Source of the DNA: Dendrophyllia cribrosa
Taxonomy: Eukaryota; Cnidaria; Anthozoa; Scleractinia; Dendrophylliidae
Direction: 5' to 3'
Length of the DNA: 64,000 nt
Assembly (NCBI GenBank): GCA_024195265.1
Contig: JAJLRJ010000002.1
Coordinates: forward strand, 2,807,388 to 2,871,387
Both the position numbers and the translations under genes were made by a program. Each line of letters starts with the position of its first letter. Position 1 is the stretch's first letter. The notes below the pieces were generated by a model. The model had not been told where the DNA came from. It was given only the letters and a program-made list of their open reading frames with translations, and did no database searches. This document shows positions 1-9,088 of this stretch, piece by piece.

Positions 1-783
1 ATATTCATTTATTATTGCTAATCAGTGTTAGTAAAGCCTCAAGGTAAAACAACACTTGCATAAGTGAAGTGATAGTGCAAAAACGGCCTTGACTTTCATA
101 ATAAAAATACGAGAAACAATGAGATAAAAAACCCCGCGCGATTCCTTAACATTTCATAGTCGATATGACCTTTTAAAACAATAACTTCCAGCCAATTATT
201 TAGTGTCATACGTGCTAAGTTGCAAGAGCTGTGCGTTTTTTTTTAAGTGTCACACTTCGATACACCAATTTTAAGTTCACAGCTACAAGCGTTTATCTGA
301 AGACGATCGGCAAAATATGATATACATAGATACATTTGCTGAGCATGGGTTATTTTTTAGATAAAAATACGTAATTTATTCCACATTTCCTTTTGTTATT
401 ATGTTTGCCTTTGCTAGTTTTTAATGCAAATGCTGTCATGTGCTTGTCTTTAAAAACAACACTTATTAAAGAACATCTTTACCTTTTTAATAATGATGCG
501 GTTTGTACGTCATTTTTATTAGTACAAATGTATGTACGTCATACGAGGAATCTGTTTTTCTCGTCATGCTAATATATTCAGAATTTGGGTTTGTCTATTT
601 AAGTTCGGTTGTCCAAAATCTCAAAACTAAATCTTTAGAAAGAAGTGAGGGCTTACGATCGTTTCACTTGTTTTCTATCAGATAAGCAATTTATTTCCAA
701 TTTCACTTTTTAACAGGTGAAATAGCACCTCGTGTTACAAGCAGAAAAGGCAGCGAATCTTCCCAGCACATTTTCACAATAAC
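1..783 (+). promoter_or_regulatory. 5' flank of GPCR copy A
   Basis: No gene is seen here. The stretch is conserved in all three units (B after 35,744; C from 59,810). A TATA-like TATTTAAG sits at 596-603, and a strong splice-acceptor-like TTTTTAACAG ends at 716, only 67 bases before the ATG. The same two signals recur upstream of copies B and C. This suggests a 5' UTR intron followed by a single coding exon. Functional use is inferred. Confidence 0.4.
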
Positions 784-1812
784 ATGCCTTATTCGTCGAA
801 TGCATCGCTCACTGCGTGTAATACCACTTGCAACACCAATTCGTCAAGCAATGGAACAGAACACCAAGAATATGGTCCAGATGTTCTCTCTTCATCAGTG
901 ATTGTAGTTTTAGCCTTCATATGCCTACTGATCATTGCCGTAAATGGTGTGGTCATCTACTTAATCTACAGAAAGAAAACCCTTCGATCGCTCACAAATA
1001 TGTTCCTGGCGTCGTTGGCAGTTTCGGATCTCATTTCAGGATTGGTGGGAATTCCTCTATTTTTCCTTTGCCAGACGATTGAGGATAATCTAAAAGTGTG
1101 TGTTTCTTCGGCGATTTTCATAAGGATCACTGCCATTTCGTCCGTTTGCCATGTTATTCTCATTGCTTGTGATCGCTATATTGCCATAGTACATTCTTTG
1201 CAGCATGATTCCATTGTTACAAAATGGCGAGCGATCGGTGCCACTTTATTTGTGTGGCTGTTTTCGTGTGCAGCTTCTCTTATTCAGATGTCCTGGTACA
1301 GTACTGACGAGACCGCCTTGAAAGATTATGAGAAAACGGAAGCTTTCGATGTAAAGTACACAAAAGCCTGCATCGTGCTGTTTTTCGCGGTACCTTTGTT
1401 GATGATGTGCTGCATTTATGGACACATTTTTTACATTTCATTTAAGAGTATTAAAACCAATCGCGAACTCACCAGCTCTCTGCAGCAGCGACAACGATCC
1501 GTTCTTCAGGAATGGCGAGGTCGCAGTGTTTTATTGATCATGGTAGTGATCTTCGCAGGCTGTTGGTTGCCATTTTTCTTGGCCATGTTAGGTGATCACA
1601 AGGAATCCCCAGACTTATCTCTCAGGTCACTTTGGGTGGAGCGTTTACTTCTTGTCCTTGCATTCATACCACCGCTGTTAAATCCACTCCTATGCACATT
1701 GGCCAAGAGGGACTTCCGTCGCTTTTTAAAAGAAGTGGTCTTCAGAAAAAACGCTTTTCAACAATACGAAGAAAGAGCATATTTTCAAAGGGCCGCCACG
1801 AACAACGTTTAG
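784..1812 (+). CDS. Rhodopsin-class GPCR, copy A (342 aa, single coding exon)
   Basis: Predicted plasma-membrane class A G-protein-coupled receptor; the ligand is unknown. The extracellular N-terminus carries four N-glycosylation sequons (N6, N13, N19, N23). Seven hydrophobic segments are visible: TM1 about 38-62 with N54, TM2 about 72-96 with LAVSD (D82), TM3 about 106-131 followed by DRY at 130-132, TM4 about 150-171 with W158, TM5 about 195-221 with P204, TM6 about 248-270 with CWLP at 260-263, and TM7 about 286-306. TM7 ends NPLLC instead of the usual NPxxY. The only cysteine between TM4 and TM5 is C196 at the TM5 edge, so the standard TM3-ECL2 disulfide is doubtful. Melanocortin/cannabinoid-type receptors also lack the usual ECL2 cysteine, but family placement needs a tree. 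The start is the first ATG after an acceptor-like CAG and is conserved in the paralogues. Confidence 0.9.
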   Translation: MPYSSNASLTACNTTCNTNSSSNGTEHQEYGPDVLSSSVIVVLAFICLLIIAVNGVVIYLIYRKKTLRSLTNMFLASLAVSDLISGLVGIPLFFLCQTIEDNLKVCVSSAIFIRITAISSVCHVILIACDRYIAIVHSLQHDSIVTKWRAIGATLFVWLFSCAASLIQMSWYSTDETALKDYEKTEAFDVKYTKACIVLFFAVPLLMMCCIYGHIFYISFKSIKTNRELTSSLQQRQRSVLQEWRGRSVLLIMVVIFAGCWLPFFLAMLGDHKESPDLSLRSLWVERLLLVLAFIPPLLNPLLCTLAKRDFRRFLKEVVFRKNAFQQYEERAYFQRAATNNV

Positions 1813-3059
1813 CTATAATATCTATGAAGTTTAAAGACCTCTTAATCTAGTTAAACGACACTAGGTTTAGATATTGGGCAATCCATTGATACTACCAGAA
1901 AGAGAACTCTAAAACCATTAGGATTCTTATAAGGTTATCTTAGTATTAGTAATAGTAATAGTAACGACAATCCTTGTGCGTAAATACAAACATATAGCTC
2001 GAAAACATTGTGCAATTTTCACCGAAGCAAGTTCATGGCAATTAGCGGGGACAGGATTTCTTGCGCCAGTGAACTTAATATTGTTTTACTAGTCGTTAAT
2101 CATCGCCATCAACCGCTAGGATGGAAGTTCGCTCTCTTGTACGAATCATCGTAGTGGCTGGTAGCGATGCCGAGGAGACGGTTGTATTCGCCGGTTATGT
2201 TAGACGTCGGTGTAGTCGGTTTAATCTTGTTTATGTTCGATCTTTTTTACATTACTGTTGGTATTTTGGATCTGTGCAAGACGTCGAGCGTCATAGTTAA
2301 GAAAATGTGAACAGTCAATTGACAAATGATGGGGTTAACCATCAAGGATGTATTGATGATTTTGAATATTTAGCTATCATCTTTAAAATACTTGGTTTCA
2401 TCGACCGTGAAGACCAGTGCTCTTAGTAAAACCCTTCCGCAAGAGGGAAATAAATATAAATTGTTTATTTTTATTTTTTTTTTTACTTTGACCCTGTTAT
2501 AGGAAGTAGAAGGTTAATAGCAATGCTAAAGGTCACAATAAAACTTTCAAGGGGATGTAATTTCCAGCTTTTGTTTTGTCATATAAATTTTAACTCGCTT
2601 CTAGATCTCATACATCGTTTCTGGGCAACTTTTTGCTTTCATGACATCATTTTTAATTGAAAAAAGAAAAAACATCCGGACGTAAGTGGTAAAATACTAA
2701 CACCGGAGGGAAACGCGTAATTGCATTATTATTTGCGTGCAAGCCATCTTGTCGTGCGACGGGAAAAAGCAAATGTACTCATAGGTGTTACCTTTATAGA
2801 GAAGCCCTGGCTGATGTTTGTTCAGAACCCTATTTTTCAGGCTTTAAAATTTATTATTGTGGCTTCGCAGCTAATAGCATGTAGCGAAAATGTCCAGAGC
2901 CATGTAACCTGGCCTAAACAACCAAAACCCCTTTGCACCAAAACTTAAATAAATAAAGATACAAATTTAAGTCAACAATTAATAAAATGAAAGGCATTGC
3001 TTTTAAAGTCCTTCAAACAATCTCTCTTCATTTGTGATATAATGTGCCTTTTTCCCTTC
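1813..3059 (+). other. 3' flank of GPCR copy A
   Basis: A likely polyadenylation signal AATAAA lies at 2449-2454, about 640 bases after the stop, followed by a T-rich stretch. Unit B keeps it (37968-37973); unit C reads AATACA. The rest is conserved among units only because of the duplication. A short open frame near 2721-2948 lacks an ATG start and I do not call it a gene. Confidence 0.45.
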
Positions 3060-3062
3060 AGT

Positions 3063-3124
3063 AGAACGATTTCGTATAACCCATGTTTTAAATGCTAATG
3101 AGACTTTTATATGCTAATGAGTCT
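3063..3124 (+). repeat. Harbinger left terminal inverted repeat
   Basis: Pairs with 6211-6272 in inverted orientation. The motif ATGCTAATGAG occurs inside the repeat and may be a transposase-binding subrepeat (inference). Confidence 0.8.
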
Positions 3125-3608
3125 GGCCATATGAGATAAGCAGAATGAAGCAGTAGGTTAGGTTCACGCTTTTTAAAAACACATGAAAGGGCCAATAACA
3201 TAGGTTGCAAAAGGATTACTAAATAAACGGCGAACATTCAAGTCTAAATTTATTTTCAACTTTTCATTGTTTTTAAACTTAAAAGTTTCACGCTCAAGTG
3301 ATTTACGCTACAATGCATTCGCAACTTTATTTTTGACGCTTTGATTTTTCAAATCGGGAAAAAGTGTTATGATTTTTATTTTGTTTTGAAGTGAAAAGAA
3401 AAAAATAACATTTATCATTACTTTTGCCACCGGACTTTATGAAGACTTCAAACGGGCGTAAATATCGATATGATATGAAGTATTCGTAACGCCGTGAAAG
3501 GCCGATAGCTGACGCCAACAAACCAGATCTATGTGGGTGTCCAAGAAAACAAAACCAATTTCTCACTTTCATCTTTTTGGCGCAGTGTATTTGCAAGGCA
3601 TAAGACGA

Positions 3609-4654
3609 TTAAAAAGCCCGGAAAAAGCGAATTCTCCTCTCAGCTAGGAAGGTTGCCAGTTCGACGCACACAGGCATTAGCCATCGTGGATGGCGCCAAA
3701 TTTGACCCACTGCTTTGTATGTTTTTACTTCTTTAAAGATGTGTTTAACTTGAATGCGTCTTCGTGCCAATGCTCGGTTGAATCTGCGCGCTCTTCGTCT
3801 CTCTCTGGGATTGAGTAAATGCATCTGCCCAGCTCTAACGGCTGTTAAAATCGGTGCCCCGTCTGGGTAGGCCCTGTCCGCCAGCAATCGTGTATTGGGC
3901 GGCAAATCAAGATTGCGCCCGGGTCCTACAGGCTCCATTAACCTAAACGACAACGCGTCGTGCGTGCTTCCAATAAATCCTGCTTTAGAAATCTTATATG
4001 CCCTTCTGCATCGACGATCAACAGCGTGTTCATGAGATGATAGTGCCTATGTCCACTGTAGAAAAGCCGTTGAGGTTCTGTAAGAGGGCGATATATCTCG
4101 TGGGGAGTCACATCTATCGACCCAACAGCGTTCGGAAACTCATGCCATGTCCCCATAAGATTGTTCCATTCGGCCAAGTTTGGCCATACCACTTGGTTTT
4201 GGAAATATCGCCAAAATACAGGCACTATCCTGTACACCGTGCACACAACTGATGCAGGGTCGATGTCGAACAGTAGCGCAAGAGAGTCGACATGTGGATA
4301 CTTGCGCAGCCAAATGAGTACCAGTAAAACTTGATTTATAAGACTAATCTTCTGGCGGCGCTGCCGCACTCGAGCCGCTCCATCGGCAGTTAAGCGGAAA
4401 AGAGTTGGCATTTAATCATTTGCTATCCTCATGAAGGAGCCTGGAGTTTCTCCGGAGTTTCTCCGAAATAACCAAGCTTGTCCTGATATCATAGTAAATA
4501 CGTCACGGCCGTTATACGGAAATCCATTAAAATTTGGCAGAAGACGTCGCGGAAACGGCAGGCGATTTTCAACACGAGGCAACTGTAACGATGTCAAAAG
4601 AAGCAAATAAGAAAGAATAGCTAAGAACACATTTTGAATATCTTGTGCATCCAT
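3609..4654 (-). pseudogene. Harbinger DDE transposase, disrupted
   Basis: Reads right to left. It starts at an ATG at 4652-4654 (MDAQDIQNVF), has an in-frame TAA at 4412-4414, and continues in the same frame to about 3940. There a one-step frameshift moves it into the frame ending at 3609. Catalytic triad of the DDE_4 / Harbinger type: D in GSIDVTPHEIY, D in LLADRAYPDG, and E in the helix RRIQVKHIFKEVK. A TYKAV...WRHPRW segment follows the E, as expected for the family. The product would cut and paste the element in the nucleus. One stop plus one frameshift make this copy inactive as written, unless they are sequencing errors. Confidence 0.82.
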
Positions 4655-4854
4655 GCTGCTGCTGTGGCTGGCTGTCACGGCAAACAAAGCGCGCGTTTTG
4701 ACTTAACCAGAACAATACATTGCCGCGAATTGCCACGTGCCTAGCTGTCTCCGCCAACAAAAAAAAATAATTAAGTCAACCAATTGCACCATTCTAGTAG
4801 CTCTCTATATGAATTACTGTCTTTCCAGAACTTTTACGTCCATTTAACAGCGAG

Positions 4855-5478
4855 ATGGAGAGTAATACAAGACTGGACGAACGAAAAGGTAAAAGAATAA
4901 TCATTTGGTGCAATTTCTGCTTTAGTATACTCAGTTTGAAGACAAGGCACTAAAAAATTCATGAATACATTTTAGCAAGTACGCGAGCCCAGTTTATATT
5001 TTCTAGCTAACTCGTGTTTTCAATTTTTTTTCTCCTTTCAATTCTTCAGACACAAAGCGACTACGAGTATCAATCGCAGAGAAGGAGAGGAAATTCCTTC
5101 AAGACTGCTACAATAGATGTCATGGAAAAAATTGGGCAGAAGTTGTGAAGTTTGCGAGGGCGCGCGTTGTAGATGCTGACCTGCCTCCGCATGCAACAAA
5201 TCTCTATCTTGATCAATCCTATGAAAGGCTTCAAACAAGAATGAGCAGAATTGTGAAGGAAGCTTTGCAGCAACCATCCACGCCCCCCCCCCCCCCCTCC
5301 CCCGATAGCATCGACAAGTCAAGCGGCTGATCCTCCACTGTTTATAGCAAATCAAATGCGATATGCAAAGAAACAAACGCCGGAGAACAGGAAACGAGAC
5401 GCAGTGAAGAGAAAGCTTCACGATGAATTTGCTTACGACTCAAGCAGTGACGAAGATGAGGATATGGCGGGAAAGTAA
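4855..5478 (+). pseudogene. Harbinger second gene (DNA-binding accessory protein candidate), frameshifted
   Basis: A possible short first exon begins with ATG at 4855 and ends at a GTAAAAG donor-like site near 4886. An acceptor-like TTCTTCAG at 5042-5049 opens the main exon. That exon codes a basic, helical region with HGKNWAEVVKFARAR, followed by proline/serine-rich sequence. A poly-C run at 5283-5297 shifts the frame. The other frame then continues with a charged tail rich in K/R and ending in an SSSDEDED cluster, to a TAA at 5476-5478. Harbinger elements usually carry a Myb/SANT-like partner protein for nuclear import and DNA binding. The position fits, but the Myb fold is not proven here. 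Confidence 0.5.
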
Positions 5479-6210
5479 AAAGGAAAGTCCGTCGCAGAGG
5501 AGGCACAAGAAGCACACAAAAAATGTGTGAGGCCACGAAAACTATGGACAGCGTTAACGTAATTATGGCGAATGTAAACAATTATCTGAAGCAAAGCCAA
5601 AAGTAGCAATTTTACTAAACGACATGTTGAAGGGGATTTAGAGTTTTGTTTTTGAAGGGGAGGGGATTTAGAGTTTTGTTTTCGGGTGCTGTATCGCACA
5701 TCATATATTAGCCTAGCTCGTAAAAACCTTCCATTTTCCGGAAGAAAAACAAACATTCAACCAGGCGGCTTTGCAATATATGCTTCATATATTTTAAAAT
5801 GACTTGCGCGTGAATTGTAAAGACATGTCAATCAAGCGTGAAAAGTCCCTGGAAAAGTTGTACAAATTTAGATCCAAAATTCAGTTCATTAAAAAGTATT
5901 CATGATATGATGTCTGATATTTGATTTTCAGAATATTTTGGAGACTTGGGTTCAACTGACAAAATTTTACTAGCTAAAAACTTTGCCTAAAGAATATATT
6001 TTGCCAATCGAGGACATTGTTTCCCTCTCAGTACTCGAATAAATCAGGCGTGCAGTTGCAACAACTTGAAACAAAATAATTTTCCCTTGTTCGAAAAACA
6101 TTTACTCTAAGTTTTAGCCTTTTTTGGCTTCCGAAGAAAATCTTGTTTTCTTTATTTTGGGGGTTTGAAAAATGTGTGAATCTATCGCACCTCGAATTTT
6201 TCTGTCAGCT

Positions 6211-6272
6211 TGGCTCATTAGCATATAAAAATCTAATTAGCATCTAAAACATGGGTTATACGAAATCGTTCT
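6211..6272 (-). repeat. Harbinger right terminal inverted repeat
   Basis: Inverted counterpart of 3063-3124, ending CGAAATCGTTCT directly before the AGT duplication. Confidence 0.8.
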
Positions 6273-6275
6273 AGT

Positions 6276-6686
6276 GTTCCCTTCAGAGTTAACAATAAGT
6301 GGTTTCATACTTGGACGTGTAAATTAGGTACATCCTAAGTGCACTGCAAAACTACTTTGAATGCGAGCTGGTAAAATAAATAAACCCCACTTTGTGATCA
6401 TGGAAACGCGTGTCTATTTCAAAGGAGCCGAAGTACGCCGCCGAATACGGACTGCCATACCACACTTGAGAACGCACTTGACCAACGGGAAAACCTCAGA
6501 AGCTAACCGAAAGACGTGTGTGGCGGCGCAAACAATTGATAATGATTGATATGTTATGTGTCAAGTAATACAATTTTTCATCAGGTGTGAACCCCAATTT
6601 TCTGCTTGAGATACACTTAGCTTGCAGTGTGAAACCAACAAATATTGTCAGTCATTTTATGTAATCTCCAGATAACTCGCTGGAGC
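6276..6686. other. Unit flank between Harbinger site and SINE
   Basis: No gene seen. It is nearly identical to unit B 38,582-38,990. A short open frame at 6361-6549 is preserved in B only because the DNA is duplicated. Confidence 0.4.
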
Positions 6687-6687
6687 T

Positions 6688-6883
6688 GGGCGTGGTGAAG
6701 TAGTCGCGGTTAGCACGTTGCACTTTCAACCTAAAGTTCAGCGGTTCGTGGCCTCGTCTCGGCTGTCGGGCTGTTTTCTTAGACAAAAAACTTTGATCCT
6801 CTTTTTCTCTCTCCGTCCAGGTATATAAATGGGTACCAGGTCGGCGACATAATGCTGGGGGTAGCCTTGCAATGGACTAGCAT
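6688..6883 (+). mobile_element. tRNA-derived SINE, head and upper body (unit A)
   Basis: The head resembles a tRNA: an A-box-like stretch TAGTCGCGGTTAGCACG near 6701 and a B-box-like GGTTCGTGGCC at 6742-6752. The body TTTTCTTAGACAAAAAACTT is shared with the minus-strand SINE at 14790-15029. The LINE fragment at 6884 interrupts it, and its lower body continues as the minisatellite and tail (7653-8210). Confidence 0.65.
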
Positions 6884-7612
6884 CAACAACAACAACAAGT
6901 AGCTTTATTTGCATGACTATAAATTCTTACAGTATTGCAAAGCTTTACAACATAACAAAATGAAATTACAATAATATAATAAAGAAAGGGAAAGTACAAT
7001 CAGTCTGATTTGATAATTTGATTATTGCGGAGATCTAAGCATGAAATAATGAATTTCACCAAATGAATATTTACAAAATAATTACGAGAGTTCATTAATT
7101 CATTGGTAACTTCTGAAGGAGATAACTGTTTTATATTTGGTAGGTGATACCCTATTTTCCTGTAAAATCCGTCCCTAATAATTGAGTATTTAGGACAGTG
7201 GAAAAGGAAATGAATTTCATCTTCAATTTCATTAGATCCACAAGTAGGGCACAATCTATCATCTCTCGTGATTTTTTCATATCTACCAATTTCAATCATT
7301 AATTTATGATTACTTATACGAAATTTTACTAATTGTTTTCTGTCATTTGATTTCCTTGTAAGGTCTAAGTAATGAGAAGGCGTATATTCGTTCTTAAAGA
7401 TATTATAAAATTCGAGTTTCTTAGAGTGTTGAATGATATGTCGCCAATATAGGATATATTTTTGTTGCATTAAGTTTACATAATGTTCGATTTTAGTTTC
7501 AGTTAAGAAAATAGGGTCAAAATCAGGCAAATTATAGAATTCGGATATCCTTATAAGATTAGAGTAGAAGCTATTTTTACCAGAAGAGTGAAGATCTGCG
7601 GACATCCCATCC
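6884..7612 (-). mobile_element. 5'-truncated LINE (non-LTR retrotransposon) fragment
   Basis: The minus-strand coding frame (about 7000-7610) encodes the C-terminal part of a LINE ORF2. It has a cysteine-histidine motif CPTCGSNEIEDEIHFLFHCP followed by the tail region after the reverse transcriptase. The 3' end on the minus strand is a (GTT)n tail at 6884-6896, typical of several LINE clades. The reverse transcriptase itself is absent. Unit B lacks this insert: its SINE runs uninterrupted at about 39,155. The right edge is ragged, with repeated ATCCCATTCAATGGC-like units. Confidence 0.7.
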
Positions 7613-7652
7613 CACTCAATGGCAATCCCATTCAATGGCATCCCATTCAATG

Positions 7653-8140
7653 GCATCCCATTCAAGAAAGAGTAGCAATACTCCTAGTCACTTCATAGTA
7701 TATAAACCAGGTCACCCTGTGATGGACTAGCACCCCATCCAAGAGGGAGTAGCAATACTCCTAGTCACTTCATAGTATATAAACCAGGTCACCCTGTGAT
7801 GGACTAGCATCCCATCCAAGAGGGAGTAGCAATACTCCTAGTCACTTTATAGTATATAAACCAGGTCACCCTGTGATGGACAAGCACCCCATCCAAGAGG
7901 GAGTAGCAATACTCCTAGTCACTTTATAGTATATAAACCAGGTCACCCTGTGATGGTCTAGCACCCCATCCAAGAGGTAGTAGCAATACTCCTAGTCACT
8001 TTTATAGTATCCATCACCTGTGATGGTCTAGCACCCATCTATAGCTATACTTCACTTCATAGTATATAAACCAGGTCACCCTGTGATGGACTAGCATCCC
8101 ATCTAAGAGGGAGTAGCAATACTCCTAATTGCTTCATGCT
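7653..8140 (+). repeat. 77-bp minisatellite in SINE body, unit A (about 6 copies)
   Basis: The period of 77 bases is measured from successive AAGAGGGAGTAGCAATACTC starts (7741, 7818, 7895). Each unit runs GAGTAGCAATACTCCTAGTC, then ATAGTATATAAACCAGGTCA, then CCTGTGATGGACTAGCATCC. One copy near 8010-8050 is degenerate. The consensus matches the body of the SINE, so this is an internal tandem expansion of that element. Confidence 0.85.
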
Positions 8141-8210
8141 AGAGAAACCGGTCGTGTGGGCCACCTGTGCGACTTTGCCTGTTTACCTTCCTGGTGTTTT
8201 TTTATCATGC
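8141..8210 (+). mobile_element. SINE tail, unit A
   Basis: GCTTCATGCTAGAGAAACCG and the following GGGCCACCTGTGCGAC segment match the lower body of the SINE seen at 14790-15029 (minus strand) and in unit B at about 39,735. Confidence 0.55.
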
Positions 8211-8804
8211 ACCTTACTTTTCCATTGATGTAAGAGTTTTTAAGGAGTTAAAGAGAAAGAAAAAACAAAAAGTTGATGCTCATGCAAGAGCATCCCAGGT
8301 TGGTGGCAGACTGTTTTCGTGTCTATAATAATTGGTATTGTATAAACTCTTGTTCTTAGGCCATCGTAACTTGATAAGGAATAAAATTGACTTCATATTT
8401 TAATTCTATAACCTCATTAAATTTCACAAATATCCTTTACCCCCCTCTTTCCTCTCCTCTCATGCACTCCTAAAAATCACCAAAAAAGACATAAAACATT
8501 ACATAACATTCATCTACAAACCTATGCTGGCGTTTTTCAATTGCTTGAAACCTTGACGAGATAATTCTATAAAACCAATCTCAAGTAGGGAAAAATGACA
8601 TTTAGGTGTGATTCGCCCTTTAAATGAAACCCAATGGGCTACTTAATCAGGTACATGTTTTTTGTTAGCACTTTCAATTTGTCTGTGCAAGATTAAACAA
8701 ACCTATAACAAAATTCTCGCATCTGATTGGTTATCAGCAGGCCCGATTAGAGCATTAATATGACAGTTTACGCGTCATGCTTGTAATTGGACGATGCAAT
8801 TGGA
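8211..8804. other. Unit flank without genes
   Basis: AT-rich sequence nearly identical to unit B 39,790-40,408. Nothing coding is seen. Confidence 0.4.
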
Positions 8805-8807
8805 CAG

Positions 8808-8946
8808 CGCCACTACGTTGTTATTGCGTTACTTTCAGCGGTATCTAGCGCGCGCATGCGCCCGTAGATTATCATTGTAATTCTATGCGGCTCTCGTTCG
8901 GTCTTCAATAAACCTTCGTTAAGACACAGTTTGTTCCTTATTGGCG
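8808..8946 (+). repeat. 5' LTR
   Basis: 139 bp with AATAAA at 8907-8912 near the 3' part. Identical to 14262-14400. Confidence 0.9.
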
Positions 8947-8964
8947 TGGTGGCAGCGGCTTTTA
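8947..8964 (+). promoter_or_regulatory. Primer-binding-site candidate
   Basis: TGGTGGCAGCGGCT starts directly at the LTR edge with the usual TGG. The matching tRNA was not determined. Confidence 0.5.
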
Positions 8965-9088
8965 CCCACGTACGGTGGACCCTAACACAAGTGTGGTCGT
9001 CTGGAACCTGTGACCCTTATTTTCACGAAGTGCGAAGATCAACAAATCAACGTGAATTCGCCGTAACCGCTCGTGTAGAAAAACCAAC

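Larger units (their letters stand above)
3063..6272. mobile_element. Harbinger-type DNA transposon, 3.2 kb
   Basis: Terminal inverted repeats of about 62 bp start AGAACGATTTCGTATAACCC at the left and match the reverse complement of the right end with few mismatches. A 3-bp duplication AGT flanks both sides (3060-3062 and 6273-6275). Unit B retains the empty site, a single AGT at 38579-38581. The element carries a minus-strand DDE transposase and a plus-strand second gene, the two-gene layout typical of PIF/Harbinger elements. Both genes are broken. The space outside the genes holds no other visible feature. Confidence 0.88.

Noticed and set aside
966..1163. Minus-strand frame inside GPCR A (also in B and C)
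   Set aside because: Antisense shadow of the receptor coding sequence.
2721..2948. Conserved 70-75 codon frame, also at 38252 and 62527
   Set aside because: Conservation follows the whole duplicated flank; no ATG start in A, and changes do not look protein-constrained.
5433..5756. Minus-strand frame over the end of the Harbinger accessory gene
   Set aside because: Antisense to the acidic K/R-rich tail that makes better sense on the plus strand.
7653..8140. Possible CRISPR array
   Set aside because: The 77-bp units are head to tail without unique spacers, the genome is eukaryotic, and the unit matches a SINE body.
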